The notes below the pieces were generated by a model, which was not told the DNA's origin, did no database searches, and was given only the letters and a program-made list of their open reading frames with translations. A program made the position numbers and the translations under genes. A stretch of DNA of 64,000 nucleotides from Leptospira limi. Its GTDB lineage: Bacteria; Spirochaetota; Leptospiria; Leptospirales; Leptospiraceae. Location: contig NZ_JAMQPV010000001.1 of NCBI RefSeq assembly GCF_026151395.1, positions 2,668,501-2,732,500 on the forward strand. Direction: 5' to 3'. Below, one piece after another: positions 6,995 to 16,872 of the stretch. How positions within the stretch are numbered: position 1 is the first letter of the stretch; each line of letters begins with the position of its first letter.

Positions 6995-8536
6995 ATGTCC
7001 CAAGAACCAAATACTTCACAACCTATCATTACCGATATCAAAAGAATCGCAGTTTGCGGTGGATCGCTAGGAAGAGAACGACGCTCCTATGTGCGTGGTC
7101 AGGTAGTCGATGTAGGGATTACCGATTTAATGAAGGCAGATGGCCTTTGGGACCTTGTGACAGGGTTATTTAAGGGGGATGAAACCAAAATCACCCCCTT
7201 TCTCGATTTTTCCCTCGCCCCGGTTCGCAAACCAGTTTTGAAATTAGAAGTCCATGATGTGACTGGAAAACTCATTTATACATCTGGTAAAATCAAAGCA
7301 GATGAGGATGGTTTTTTCTCTTGTGAAATCCGAGACAAACTGCCAGTAGGATCGCATGATTTCCAAGTGATTTTAGAAGGTTTGGATAGCTTTCGACAGT
7401 ATTCCAAGGACCTTGCCCATTTAAATGCTACCGAAAATTCCATTTTGGGAAGAACCACCATCGTTGGAAAAGGGAAATTACGGATCATTGCAGAAGACTA
7501 CCAAGGAATGGTTGTCACATCGGACATTGACCAAACCTATCTGGCAACGGACATTCACTCAGGAAAAGGAAAATTCTCTGCGTTATTCGAGACACCTAAC
7601 CAAAAACAGGCGCTTCCTGGTATGCCCGAATTGTACAGGGAACTGAGGATTAACTTAGAGAATGCTCCCCTCGCGTTTATTTCCGCAAGCCCTCATTTTT
7701 TTCGAAGGACCATGCTTGCCACAATTGCAAAAGATAACATTCACATTGAATCCTTACACTTAAAGTACTTAGAAGGTACGATCAAGGGAGTATTTGATAA
7801 AGTCATTGATACAATCTTCAATCCCCTTACATTTTTCCAAAACGGATTCAAACCGGCTTGGTCACGAACTAAAAAATTCCTGGGAGCTTCTTACCAAAGT
7901 TTATTCGACCAAATGTCTTATAAACTTTCCATTCTTCTATATGACCGAATTTATTTACCCACAAATTCTAAGGAGATCCTTCTCGGAGATAATACAGAAT
8001 CCGATTATATGATCTTCACACTCTACCAATTGATCTGTATGGGAAAATTAAGCGGAGACGAATTAGAAGAATATTTATACCAATTGAATTTTTTAGGAAG
8101 AGATGCCATTACAAGAGACGCTGCAAAAAAAATCAGATTGTATGCGGAAGAAATCCTACGGATCCACGGCCCTAAAAACCCAGTAACTCTTACTCTCATC
8201 AATCGCACAAGTCATGGCCCAAGTCAATTGGATATGATCCAAAAAGTAAAAGATGCCCTACCAGAAGGTGTTTTCGAAACAGAATTTTCAAAGAGACCTC
8301 CCTTTTACGGAACAGAAGGTGCCATGGGAATGGCCATCCTTTTAGAGAATCATGGTTATTTAGATCCCAACCAAATTTTAAATATCATCGCGGGAATGAT
8401 TGGAAAAGTTTTGGAAGGAAAACTTGTCGATGAAACCTTTATTCTAAAACAACTCGATGAGTTAACACTTCCCAAAGAAGCGGAAGGAACAAGAGCCAAA
8501 ATCAAAGAGAATTTAAAATCTGCGTTTTTGAACTAG
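6995..8536 (+). CDS. App1-like phosphatidate phosphatase domain protein (HAD-like fold)
   Basis: This 513-residue protein has a beta-rich N-terminal half and then the HAD-type phosphatase motifs of the App1/DUF2183 family. These are SDIDQTYL (DxDxT, about residues 176-183), FISASPHFF as the second motif and ILLGDNTESDY as the acidic fourth motif. Yeast App1 dephosphorylates phosphatidate at actin patches; bacterial members are common and mostly uncharacterised. There is no signal peptide or membrane helix, so it is probably cytosolic. The ATG at 6995 is preceded by AAGGG at a 10-base distance. It converges on the acyltransferase gene 25 bases downstream. Confidence 0.8.
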   Translation: MSQEPNTSQPIITDIKRIAVCGGSLGRERRSYVRGQVVDVGITDLMKADGLWDLVTGLFKGDETKITPFLDFSLAPVRKPVLKLEVHDVTGKLIYTSGKIKADEDGFFSCEIRDKLPVGSHDFQVILEGLDSFRQYSKDLAHLNATENSILGRTTIVGKGKLRIIAEDYQGMVVTSDIDQTYLATDIHSGKGKFSALFETPNQKQALPGMPELYRELRINLENAPLAFISASPHFFRRTMLATIAKDNIHIESLHLKYLEGTIKGVFDKVIDTIFNPLTFFQNGFKPAWSRTKKFLGASYQSLFDQMSYKLSILLYDRIYLPTNSKEILLGDNTESDYMIFTLYQLICMGKLSGDELEEYLYQLNFLGRDAITRDAAKKIRLYAEEILRIHGPKNPVTLTLINRTSHGPSQLDMIQKVKDALPEGVFETEFSKRPPFYGTEGAMGMAILLENHGYLDPNQILNIIAGMIGKVLEGKLVDETFILKQLDELTLPKEAEGTRAKIKENLKSAFLN

Positions 8537-8561
8537 ACCAAAAACGCTAGAGAGAACAAAC

Positions 8562-10034
8562 TCATTGGTTCTGAAACCGGCTAATGTAGTGGTAAAAGAA
8601 AATTTGTCTATACTTTAGAAGCGAGTATCCATTGAGTAAGATCGGAATGATGAGTAATACCGAAAGGCTAATCTCTGCATAATTTGTTAAGGGTATGAAA
8701 GAAACGACTATCATCTGCTTTACAATCAAATAAGGCAAAAACGATAAAATGGAAAGTAAAATGGAAACCAATCTTTTTTCTTTATCATTCCCTATTATAT
8801 AGTAAAAACTATTTTTAGAAATGTCAAATCTAGGCTGAGTCCACTCACGAATTTTTAAAAATGGTTTTTCGATCACTAGATAACTAAAAAGTGCAATCAC
8901 TGCAGATAATATTAAACTAATGAATGATGCTTTCAATAAATGGTTCAATCCATTAAAATCTCTACCCTTAGGATTTAAGATGGCCAACATAACCGCTGTA
9001 TTGACCAACATGTGAACTAAATAGATTCCATAACTTAACTTTCCAATAAAAACTAATATTGGATTTGCCAAAAACCAAGCGATGCCAGAAAAAAATCCAC
9101 CCACTGCTCCGTATACGATGACAAACGCAAAAAAAGAATAAAAACTAATGCGAAACACTGTGAAATATAACTTTGCATCCTCATAATGAAGGGTACAAAA
9201 ATAACAAAACAGAACAAAGAGAATCGAAAATACCAGATAAAATCCTAATTTAGAATTTGGTAAATGTTTGGATATTTTGCCAGACCTCCAAAGTTCCATC
9301 AGTAATATTCCATATACGAATGGTTCAAAATGAGTATGGATCGGATGGAATAGAGTTTTGACATATCCATCAAACTCTAACATAGGAACATTTAGGTGAT
9401 AATAATAACGAATGAGAATAGGGACATTCAATAAAAGAATTAAAAATATCAGTTTTTGAACGGTGTTTGATAAAAATTTTGTATAGAACAAAAATACAAA
9501 TGGCATAGCCAAATAAAATTGTTCTTCCATTGATAAAGACCATCCATGAACCATGATTCGCTTTGGAAAATAATTGGAGATATATGCAAAATCAGTCCAC
9601 CAATAGGAAAGTTTTAATTTTAAATCGATTAAACTTTCCGATAATCCACCAGAATTTGGCATCATTTGGCTTTTTTTCAATACGCCAGCCATGATTAAGA
9701 TCGTAATTGATAGAATCACATAGAATGCAGGAAAGATGCGAAGAGAACGTTTCAATACAAAGTTTTTCCAACTAACCCCAAAACTGGATCTCTCTAATTC
9801 ACGCGAAAAAGATGTGGAAACCAAAAAGGCACTGATTACAAAAAACAAACTCATTAAAAATTCAACATTTTGCGCATTTGGAAGATACTTAGCAAAATGT
9901 ACGGGGAAAAAATCGATAGAAAAAGCAAAACAATGGAATAAGATAACTAAGTAACAACTTAAAGCACGGATTCCATACAATTCATTTATTTCCTTGTTAT
10001 TTTTCCTAAAAATTTCAATAAAATATTCTTTCAT
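8562..10034 (-). CDS. Acyltransferase-3 family membrane O-acyltransferase (OafA/YrhL type)
   Basis: This 490-residue polytopic protein has the acyltransferase-3 signatures. There is a first helix with YGIRALSCYLVILFHCF including the catalytic-type histidine, then SLRIFPAFYVIL, then VHGWSLSMEEQFYLAMPF. About ten membrane segments follow. Such proteins transfer acetyl or other acyl groups from cytoplasmic acyl-CoA to O-antigen, capsule or peptidoglycan sugars. It shares the family with the gene at 14274-15473. It faces the GT-C-like pair across 103 bases and converges on the App1-like gene, so it probably has its own promoter. Confidence 0.9.
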   Translation of the reverse strand: MKEYFIEIFRKNNKEINELYGIRALSCYLVILFHCFAFSIDFFPVHFAKYLPNAQNVEFLMSLFFVISAFLVSTSFSRELERSSFGVSWKNFVLKRSLRIFPAFYVILSITILIMAGVLKKSQMMPNSGGLSESLIDLKLKLSYWWTDFAYISNYFPKRIMVHGWSLSMEEQFYLAMPFVFLFYTKFLSNTVQKLIFLILLLNVPILIRYYYHLNVPMLEFDGYVKTLFHPIHTHFEPFVYGILLMELWRSGKISKHLPNSKLGFYLVFSILFVLFCYFCTLHYEDAKLYFTVFRISFYSFFAFVIVYGAVGGFFSGIAWFLANPILVFIGKLSYGIYLVHMLVNTAVMLAILNPKGRDFNGLNHLLKASFISLILSAVIALFSYLVIEKPFLKIREWTQPRFDISKNSFYYIIGNDKEKRLVSILLSILSFLPYLIVKQMIVVSFIPLTNYAEISLSVLLIIPILLNGYSLLKYRQIFFYHYISRFQNQ

Positions 10035-10137
10035 ATTGTTCGTATCTGGGGAAACTTTGCCTTGGATTCAATAGAAATCAATCGATAAATACTATATCGA
10101 ATCCACATGTAGAAAGTATAAAAAGGCAAAGGACTTA
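10035..10137. promoter_or_regulatory. Divergent intergenic region
   Basis: These 103 AT-rich bases separate the start codons of the acyltransferase (minus) and the first GT-C-like gene (plus) and must carry both promoters. AAAGGA lies 5 bases before the ATG at 10138. I could not choose convincing -35/-10 pairs. Confidence 0.35.
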
Positions 10138-11724
10138 ATGGTGATTCTACCTAAAGTGAGAAAATTACAACTAGGATTAAGATGGTTTTTACTTTTCATT
10201 GCGGTTGTTTTGTCCATCCAATACACTTCTCCTCAAAACTCTTATTTCCAAGATAGCCATGACAAATTGATCCAAACCTATTCTCTTTATTACAATCACT
10301 TTCAATCAGACCGATTGTATTACCCGGGGTATGACTTTGATCCAAATTTAAACTACTTCCATTTAGTAGATAACTTATATATCAAATGCAAAGATAGAAT
10401 TGTAAGTGCCTTTCCGATACAATTTGCAGCCATGATGGCACCACTACTATACATTCTTCCTTTGTCTTATCTTGTATATACTTCTCTGTTTTTTCTCTTC
10501 CTAGGTTTTTGGATACTCAAACATTATTACAAATTTTCATTTCCTCTACTTTGGGTTTGTTATTTCGCCACGTATATGTGGCCATTGAGCTGGGAATATT
10601 CAGAAATGTCGGCTATTTTTGCCTTTTCGTTAATTGGCCTCTTACCAATTTTACGCAATCGAAAATCAATCCACATACAAATTGTTGCTGGGTTATCACT
10701 ATCTTGGGTGATTATGGTTCGATTAGATACCCTTCCCTTTTTTTCCTTTTTATTCTTCTTTATTTTATTCTTTTTATGGAAAGACCAATCTTTCTCATCT
10801 GTTCTATCTAAAATTTCTTCGATCAAAGTATATATCCTTGTGTGTGTTTTAGGAACCGCTTTCCAGCTCATTTTGAATCAATCTTTGTACAATCACATAT
10901 TTGGTACTCGATTTTTAGCTAACTTATCTGGATTCCAAGTAAGTTTAAGCCAAAGATTCGAATGGTTCCAAAGTTTAAATTTTTATGCAGATAAAAAAGT
11001 AGGAATTTTCGCATACCTTCCCATGACCATTCCATTGATTATTTTTTATGGAACACATTTTAAGACTGTCTCCAATATAAAAAAATCACTCTTATTGTCC
11101 TTAGTATTAACAATACTTGTGATACCTTTCATTGCACCTAACGATGGATTCAATAATTGGGGGCCTAGATTTTATACTGTATTGATTTTGCCTTATTTAA
11201 TCCTATTAAAACCCTTGTTTGTAAAAATTGTCGCATCCAAAAATAGGAAATTACAGATTACTCTCTTACTACTGTTTACCTACTCTCTGTTATTAGGTTT
11301 TATCGGTGCAAAAATTCAAAAATCAAAAACAAGTTTGGTTAAAAATTTCCGTTCCATCACTAAAGAATTAAACCCTGATATCATTGTGTTTACAGATTAC
11401 TTAAATTTATACTCCATCGGAAGTGATTATACAAAACATATCAGTATAGTGTCATATACTACAGAAAAGAATGAAGAATTGATTAGAATATTATCAGAGA
11501 AAATGAAAAATAAAAAAATAATCTTTGTGGATTGGCACCCACTCATTTTGACACAAGAAGCAAGATATGCATTGAATGCAGATAAAGCAAAAGGAGGATA
11601 TCCCATTTCACATTGGGATTTGAATCGACTAGAGTCGAGTTTGAAAAAAAATACTTCAAATTTTCAAATCATTGATAAACAAATGTATCGAATTTGGTCA
11701 GGAACTATCAAAGGAGCAAATTAA
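10138..11724 (+). CDS. Polytopic GT-C-like putative glycosyltransferase, paralogue 1
   Basis: This 528-residue protein has about ten membrane helices and a soluble C-terminal domain of about 130 residues. It starts with an acidic outer-loop sequence (NSYFQDSHDKLIQTYSLYYN) where GT-C enzymes carry catalytic Asp residues, has FGTRFLANLSG in the middle, APNDGFNNWGPRFY before the late helices, and a C-terminal strand DIIVFTDYL. The same landmarks occur in the genes at 11725, 16869 and 18479, so the four form one family. I recall leptospiral proteins of this kind being named after loci LA_3751/LA_3752 as putative glycosyltransferases, but could not check. The role is probably transfer from a polyprenyl-phosphate sugar at the periplasmic face. 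Confidence 0.65.
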   Translation: MVILPKVRKLQLGLRWFLLFIAVVLSIQYTSPQNSYFQDSHDKLIQTYSLYYNHFQSDRLYYPGYDFDPNLNYFHLVDNLYIKCKDRIVSAFPIQFAAMMAPLLYILPLSYLVYTSLFFLFLGFWILKHYYKFSFPLLWVCYFATYMWPLSWEYSEMSAIFAFSLIGLLPILRNRKSIHIQIVAGLSLSWVIMVRLDTLPFFSFLFFFILFFLWKDQSFSSVLSKISSIKVYILVCVLGTAFQLILNQSLYNHIFGTRFLANLSGFQVSLSQRFEWFQSLNFYADKKVGIFAYLPMTIPLIIFYGTHFKTVSNIKKSLLLSLVLTILVIPFIAPNDGFNNWGPRFYTVLILPYLILLKPLFVKIVASKNRKLQITLLLLFTYSLLLGFIGAKIQKSKTSLVKNFRSITKELNPDIIVFTDYLNLYSIGSDYTKHISIVSYTTEKNEELIRILSEKMKNKKIIFVDWHPLILTQEARYALNADKAKGGYPISHWDLNRLESSLKKNTSNFQIIDKQMYRIWSGTIKGAN

Positions 11725-13245
11725 ATGAAATTTCATTTCTCAAAAAAAGATAAAATCACCTTAGCTATTTTTTTTGTTTTTTTCCTTGGATTACAATCCT
11801 ACCTCTCCGCAACGAATAGTTATATCTCGGATTCCTTGGCAAAAGCCTTCCAAATCAATAGCATACAAAACGGAACCGAAACCATCACCTACCCCGCAAA
11901 CTCCATTGATCCAGATCAAAAATTACATCCAGTTACATTCATCCTCCAAAACCAAAACAAATTGAAGTCAGTCTTTTCTGCAGCATTTGCTTTCTTGTAT
12001 GCAAAACTTTTCTTCTTTTTGCCAGTGAAACAAATGGTCTATATGAATTTAATTTTTCTCCTGCTAGGAGTTCTTTGCTTAAAAGGAATCGGAAAAGTTG
12101 ACTTCAGAATTTCAATTTTGGTTTTTACGACGTCTGTTGTACTTTGCCAAGTTATAGACTTATCAGAAGTTCCGATAACTCTTTTCTTTGTCTGTTTTGT
12201 GTATTCAATCTGGACTATGGCGATCCAAAATCAAAACACAAATTTACTGATAATAAGCGTATTTCTTTCCGTTTTACTTTGTTTTTTCCGATTGGAACTC
12301 TTAATTTTTTCCGGATTACTGTTTGTCCTTTCCTCAATTCGATTGTTTGGACAAAAAAAGGGAGCAGAAATTGTTCTATTAACAGTTGCCTTCCTAATTC
12401 CCTTGTCATTTTTCTTTCTATGGAATGATACTGAATACGGTCACCCAATGGGAATTCGATTCCTATACAATTATACCGAAGACCATTACTTTGCAAAAAA
12501 CAATTGGATCCTAAATCTGCAAAAAATTCTATTCACAGGTTTTTCAGAGCAAGGTTTCAAATTTGGCTTTTTTCTCATTTCACCTTATTTTATTTATCCG
12601 CTTTATCGTTTCCGAGATTCTTTGTTTTCCATTAGAAAACAAAATACGATCCATTACCACTTAACTCTATTTATATTGTATCCGATTCTTGTAGGATTAA
12701 GCGCACCAAATGATGGCATTACAATTTCGGCACGGTATGTACTGTTTGCAGTTGTTCCAATGATTTTCATACTCTCCCATTATTGGTCAGAACTCCAAAA
12801 GGATAAAGTTTTCAAAATCCTTATCATTGTTTCTATCTTAGTCAATTTGGTTATACTGCGAATTTTAAAAGAAAGTTTCAAAATGATCAAAAATACAAAT
12901 CAAATTTATGAAAATTTCAATGCTGATTTATGGATTTTTTATGATAATAACATATCTGCAACTTCAGGTATTCATTTATTAAAACAACCTGCAATCTCAT
13001 TTCAAAACTTTACGGATGAAACAAATCTGAATTCATTAATAAAATTAATGGAATCACAAAAGATGAAAAAAATATATGTCTTTGATTTTTCGAAAAAAGT
13101 CCCCAATGCATTTATGAATGTAAAAAGGAGTTTGGAACTAAGCAGTCCTGAGTTTCAAAATCTCCTTCAAACCAAAAAATATTCCTGTAACAAATATACA
13201 GAAATAAAATTCATTGGCTATCGAGAATGTAATTATTCTCCGTAA
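11725..13245 (+). CDS. Polytopic GT-C-like putative glycosyltransferase, paralogue 2
   Basis: This 506-residue membrane protein begins directly after the stop codon of paralogue 1 (TAA-ATG), so the two are cotranscribed and translationally coupled. It keeps the family landmarks: NSYISDSLAKAFQI after the first helix, GHPMGIRFLYNY in the middle, APNDGITISARYVLF before the late helices, and a C-terminal domain starting ADLWIFYDNN. The close tandem arrangement suggests duplication followed by divergence, or a heterodimer. It converges on the GtrB-like gene with a 5-base gap. The acceptor and donor sugars are unknown. Confidence 0.65.
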   Translation: MKFHFSKKDKITLAIFFVFFLGLQSYLSATNSYISDSLAKAFQINSIQNGTETITYPANSIDPDQKLHPVTFILQNQNKLKSVFSAAFAFLYAKLFFFLPVKQMVYMNLIFLLLGVLCLKGIGKVDFRISILVFTTSVVLCQVIDLSEVPITLFFVCFVYSIWTMAIQNQNTNLLIISVFLSVLLCFFRLELLIFSGLLFVLSSIRLFGQKKGAEIVLLTVAFLIPLSFFFLWNDTEYGHPMGIRFLYNYTEDHYFAKNNWILNLQKILFTGFSEQGFKFGFFLISPYFIYPLYRFRDSLFSIRKQNTIHYHLTLFILYPILVGLSAPNDGITISARYVLFAVVPMIFILSHYWSELQKDKVFKILIIVSILVNLVILRILKESFKMIKNTNQIYENFNADLWIFYDNNISATSGIHLLKQPAISFQNFTDETNLNSLIKLMESQKMKKIYVFDFSKKVPNAFMNVKRSLELSSPEFQNLLQTKKYSCNKYTEIKFIGYRECNYSP

Positions 13246-13250
13246 ACTTT

Positions 13251-14249
13251 TTATTTTCTATATCGTTTCGAATCAGAAATACCTTTTACAAATTCAACTA
13301 CATAGAGAGGCCTATTTTTAGATTCCTCAAAAATTCTAGCAATGTATTCACCTAGGATTCCAATGGAAATTAAAATCGATCCACCAATTAAACAAATCAA
13401 TGTGACAATTGTGGCCCAACCTGGGTTATAAACAATTGGCATCTCCAAAATGAAATGTTGAAACGCTCGAAAAAGCGCATAAGCTCCTACAAAAAATCCA
13501 ACAAAGGCAACGATGATTCCGAGAGCCAAACTAAATCGTAATGGTAGAGGAGAAAAGGATACTGCTGCATTCATTGCCAACTTTAACATTTTTTGCAATG
13601 GGTATTTCGTTTCACCTGCAACTCTCGCATCACGTTTATAAAAAACTGGAGTTTGTGGAAAACCTATCCATGCATTCATACCTCGTAAAAAACGATGGTT
13701 TTCTCTTAGTCCATTTAAAGCATCCAAACATCGGCGTGAAATCAATCTAAAATCGCCAGAATCCAATGGTAAATCTTTATGAACTAATACCTTCATTAGA
13801 CGATAAAACGCCCAAGCCGTTATCTTTTTAAACCATGACTCGCCCGTACGGGCAATTCGTTGTCCATAAACAACGTCGTATCCTTCTCGGTATCTCTCCA
13901 ACATTTCAAATATCACTTCAGGTGGATCTTGTAAATCGGCATCCATAATGACAACAGCCTCTCCACTCGCATAATCCATTCCAGCTGTGACAGCAATTTG
14001 ATGACCAAAATTTCTAGATAAACTAATGATTTTAACTCTTTTGTCTTCTTTTGACCAATTGACTAATTCAAAAATTGTATTATCGATACTTCCATCATTC
14101 ACGAGTATTAGCTCGATTTTTGTTGGAAGTTTTTCTAAAAATGAAGTTAACCTCTCCTTTAAATGCGGAAGGACAGATTCCTCATTATAACATGGAATTA
14201 CAATGGACAACAATTTAGGATTACTGCGTTTTTCTAAAAAATATTTCAT
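13251..14249 (-). CDS. GtrB-like polyprenyl-phosphate glycosyltransferase (family 2, two C-terminal helices)
   Basis: This 332-residue protein is a family-2 glycosyltransferase of the DPM1/GtrB/ArnC type. It has LSIVIPCYNEE at the N-terminus, VNDGSIDNT, NFGHQIAVTAGMDYASG and the DADLQDPPEV motif that binds the metal and nucleotide. Two membrane helices (LALGIIVAFVGFFVGAYALF and the ILISIGILGEYIARIF region) follow. Members load glucose or a related sugar onto undecaprenyl phosphate for later use by GT-C enzymes in the periplasm. It is the last gene of the minus-strand unit that contains three GT-C-type genes, which it could supply with lipid-linked donor. Confidence 0.88.
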   Translation of the reverse strand: MKYFLEKRSNPKLLSIVIPCYNEESVLPHLKERLTSFLEKLPTKIELILVNDGSIDNTIFELVNWSKEDKRVKIISLSRNFGHQIAVTAGMDYASGEAVVIMDADLQDPPEVIFEMLERYREGYDVVYGQRIARTGESWFKKITAWAFYRLMKVLVHKDLPLDSGDFRLISRRCLDALNGLRENHRFLRGMNAWIGFPQTPVFYKRDARVAGETKYPLQKMLKLAMNAAVSFSPLPLRFSLALGIIVAFVGFFVGAYALFRAFQHFILEMPIVYNPGWATIVTLICLIGGSILISIGILGEYIARIFEESKNRPLYVVEFVKGISDSKRYRK

Positions 14250-14273
14250 AATTTAAATATAGAGACTCTTTCT

Positions 14274-15473
14274 TTATTGAATTTTAATCGGATGCACTAA
14301 TTTTTCTTTCATTCTTAAAAACGGTAACTCAATGATTAAGTAAACAATCCATGATGTTAAAAATGTAAAAAATATTACATACACAAATGCATAAACCGCA
14401 GATAACATATTTTGATTTTTTAAAACAATTGGAGTCACTTTAGTCGCAACTAATGGAATTACTATGATATGCCATAGGTATGCTGTGTAGCCCAATCGAG
14501 CAAAAGGTCTAAAGACACTCCAACTAAAGAAACTTGTAATCGGTTTGATGAAAAAAGAAAAATACATTAGAATTCCAAATCCTATTGAAACAAGTGTTGG
14601 ACGAAACACGATGGCAAATGCACTCGAAGAATCGATTTGATGCATCCAAATTATTAGAAAAAAACTGATCAATAATAATAAGCCAGACCAAAACTGTTTA
14701 TAGCTTATATGTAATGTCTGCCATGGGAATAGATGATACACTTCGTACACAACCATCCCATAAAGAATGGAATCAAACCTGCAATAAAGTTGGTAAACAG
14801 CATCTAAATTTGCGATTGGATAAGAGATCGAATATCGATTGAACAAAGCAAAGGCAAATCCCAAGATATAAATCGCCAGTCGTGAAATCAAATTGATTCG
14901 GAAAAAAAATAATACACAGAAAAAAGGCAATACTAAATAAAAATGTTCTTCGATTGATAAAGACCATCCGCCATCGTATACGACAGGAACCCTTAATATG
15001 TCTGTCAAATACAAGGCATCCACCCAAACATTGGACAACCCCGCTCGGATACTCTCAAACATCGCAATTGCAGCTGGATCTTTTATTGAATGGATATCAA
15101 ACTTAGTTAACTGAAATCTTTTAAATGAATATAAAATAAAAAGCGCAAAATAGTAAGCAGGAAATATCCTCAAACTCCTTTTTACAAAAAAGTCTTTAAT
15201 GTTTATTTTCCCATTTTTATCAAATTCTCTTCTTAACCCCCCATAAATTAAAAAACCACTTAACAAAAAAAAGAAATCAACTCCTGAAGAGAGAGCGCCC
15301 AAAAATAAATTTACAAACTCATATTCGCTATGAATAATTTGTTTCACAGTTACCCAAACATGATAGATTACGACAGAAAGAATCGAAATTGCTCTAATTC
15401 CATTTAAATTCTCATGTTCAAATGACTTCTTTTCGAAAATAGATGTTATGTATCTCAATCGATTTTTATTCAC
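14274..15473 (-). CDS. Acyltransferase-3 family membrane O-acyltransferase
   Basis: This 399-residue protein has about ten helices and the acyltransferase-3 motifs. These are NGIRAISILSVVIYHVWV near residue 25, FFVKRSLRIFPAYYFALF, and VVYDGGWSLSIEEHFYLVLPF, with the conserved Arg and Glu residues. It probably acetylates a residue of the O-antigen. It overlaps the end of the upstream GT39-like gene by 8 bases, which indicates translational coupling. It is shorter than the related gene at 8562-10034, which carries a longer C-terminal membrane tail. Confidence 0.9.
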   Translation of the reverse strand: MNKNRLRYITSIFEKKSFEHENLNGIRAISILSVVIYHVWVTVKQIIHSEYEFVNLFLGALSSGVDFFFLLSGFLIYGGLRREFDKNGKINIKDFFVKRSLRIFPAYYFALFILYSFKRFQLTKFDIHSIKDPAAIAMFESIRAGLSNVWVDALYLTDILRVPVVYDGGWSLSIEEHFYLVLPFFCVLFFFRINLISRLAIYILGFAFALFNRYSISYPIANLDAVYQLYCRFDSILYGMVVYEVYHLFPWQTLHISYKQFWSGLLLLISFFLIIWMHQIDSSSAFAIVFRPTLVSIGFGILMYFSFFIKPITSFFSWSVFRPFARLGYTAYLWHIIVIPLVATKVTPIVLKNQNMLSAVYAFVYVIFFTFLTSWIVYLIIELPFLRMKEKLVHPIKIQ

Positions 15474-16872
15474 TTCTAAGATACTCCTTAACTACCATCC
15501 CATAAAACTGATGTTCGTTAACAAATTTCCAACCATTCTTTTCTTCAAAACTTTTCCCATTACCACCTAAAAACCGATACACAACGCAAAGTTTTTTTTG
15601 TTTTAATGGAGTTTCCTCCCCTAATAATCGAGGTTCAAAATTTTGATCCAAATTCCAATCTAAATAGAGCTTGATGTATTCGGGTGTTGCATTTGAAAAC
15701 ACATACTGACCCTCACATTGTTTCGATATGAACTGACTTGTGGAACGCCAATCTTCCTTAAAAACAATATAAAAATTCTTTTTAAAATCAACAAAGGAGA
15801 GAATAGTCAAAAGTATCAAACAAACCATAAGAATTTTACTTCTCTTACTTTCGGAAATCTTTTCCGAAACAAACATAAACACAAGTGGTAAAGTTACGAT
15901 CCAATTTCGATTCGTAACAATAGGTTTAAAAAATGAAAATACACTTGTTACTATTATCACAAATATAGCTACCAACAAGTATATCTCCGAAAACCGAAGA
16001 AAAGAAAATCCACCCTTCCTGAATATTTTTTTGATCACTTGGAATATAATGATTAAAAAAAGAACAACAGGAACTACAACAGTCAAAAACAGAAATTTTT
16101 TCGAAGTATAAAAATATAAAGAATAGTAACTCAAGTATAAAACGACATTAGGTGGATCGATCCAACTTGCAGTTGCAATCTTATCACCACTTAGCAACTG
16201 AAAAATAAACGGTAAATAAGCAATAAAAGTTACAATTCCAAGTAAAAAAACCAAATTGCGCCGATTATCATTTAGAATTAAAAAGTAGATCCAAAATAGA
16301 AAATAAAGTGAGCCTACAAAAATAAATCCAAACAAATGAACATAAGAAATACAAATCGATAAAATTACTAATAATACATATCGTTTCTTATTTTGAATGT
16401 CAGATAAAAATGAATCAAAAAGAACAATGATAAAGGATGATAAACACAAGAGCAGGGAATAGGATCGAACTTCCTGTGCATAATAAATTGCACCTGGTGA
16501 AAATGAAAAAAGAAATAGAAAGAGAAATCTTCTTTTTTTCTCCCAACCCGTAGTTAAGAATAGTAAAACTAATAAATTAAAAACAGAAATTAAAACAGGA
16601 AATAATTTAGAATAAACTTCACTCCCTGTTGGATTGATGTGAATCCAGATCGAAAGTAAAATTTGAAAAAGTGGTGGATGAGGATCACTTGCTAAATAAT
16701 TCCAGAATTGTTGCCAATTTCCAAGAGAGGATGCATATACAGAATAAAGTTCGTCTGTCCATAAACTCTGTCGATCTAACTTATAGAATCTAAAAAAAAT
16801 TCCTAGTGCCAGAGAAATAAAAATACCAATTTCAAATTTGAATTTTTTGATTCCTTCCCTATTGATCTTCAT
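15466..16872 (-). CDS. GT39/ArnT-like membrane glycosyltransferase (GT-C fold)
   Basis: This multispanning protein of about 468 residues has the protein-mannosyltransferase/ArnT layout. The first outer loop reads RQSLWTDELYSVYASSLGNW, where WTDE holds the catalytic-type Asp and Glu, and the following SDPHPPLFQILLSIW is typical of the family. Such enzymes use polyprenyl-phosphate sugars in the periplasm to glycosylate lipids or proteins. An ATG at 16884 is possible, but the ATG at 16872 gives the ATGA stop-start overlap with the upstream gene seen repeatedly in this locus, so I chose it. The downstream acyltransferase overlaps its end by 8 bases. Confidence 0.82.
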   Translation of the reverse strand: MKINREGIKKFKFEIGIFISLALGIFFRFYKLDRQSLWTDELYSVYASSLGNWQQFWNYLASDPHPPLFQILLSIWIHINPTGSEVYSKLFPVLISVFNLLVLLFLTTGWEKKRRFLFLFLFSFSPGAIYYAQEVRSYSLLLCLSSFIIVLFDSFLSDIQNKKRYVLLVILSICISYVHLFGFIFVGSLYFLFWIYFLILNDNRRNLVFLLGIVTFIAYLPFIFQLLSGDKIATASWIDPPNVVLYLSYYSLYFYTSKKFLFLTVVVPVVLFLIIIFQVIKKIFRKGGFSFLRFSEIYLLVAIFVIIVTSVFSFFKPIVTNRNWIVTLPLVFMFVSEKISESKRSKILMVCLILLTILSFVDFKKNFYIVFKEDWRSTSQFISKQCEGQYVFSNATPEYIKLYLDWNLDQNFEPRLLGEETPLKQKKLCVVYRFLGGNGKSFEEKNGWKFVNEHQFYGMVVKEYLRSE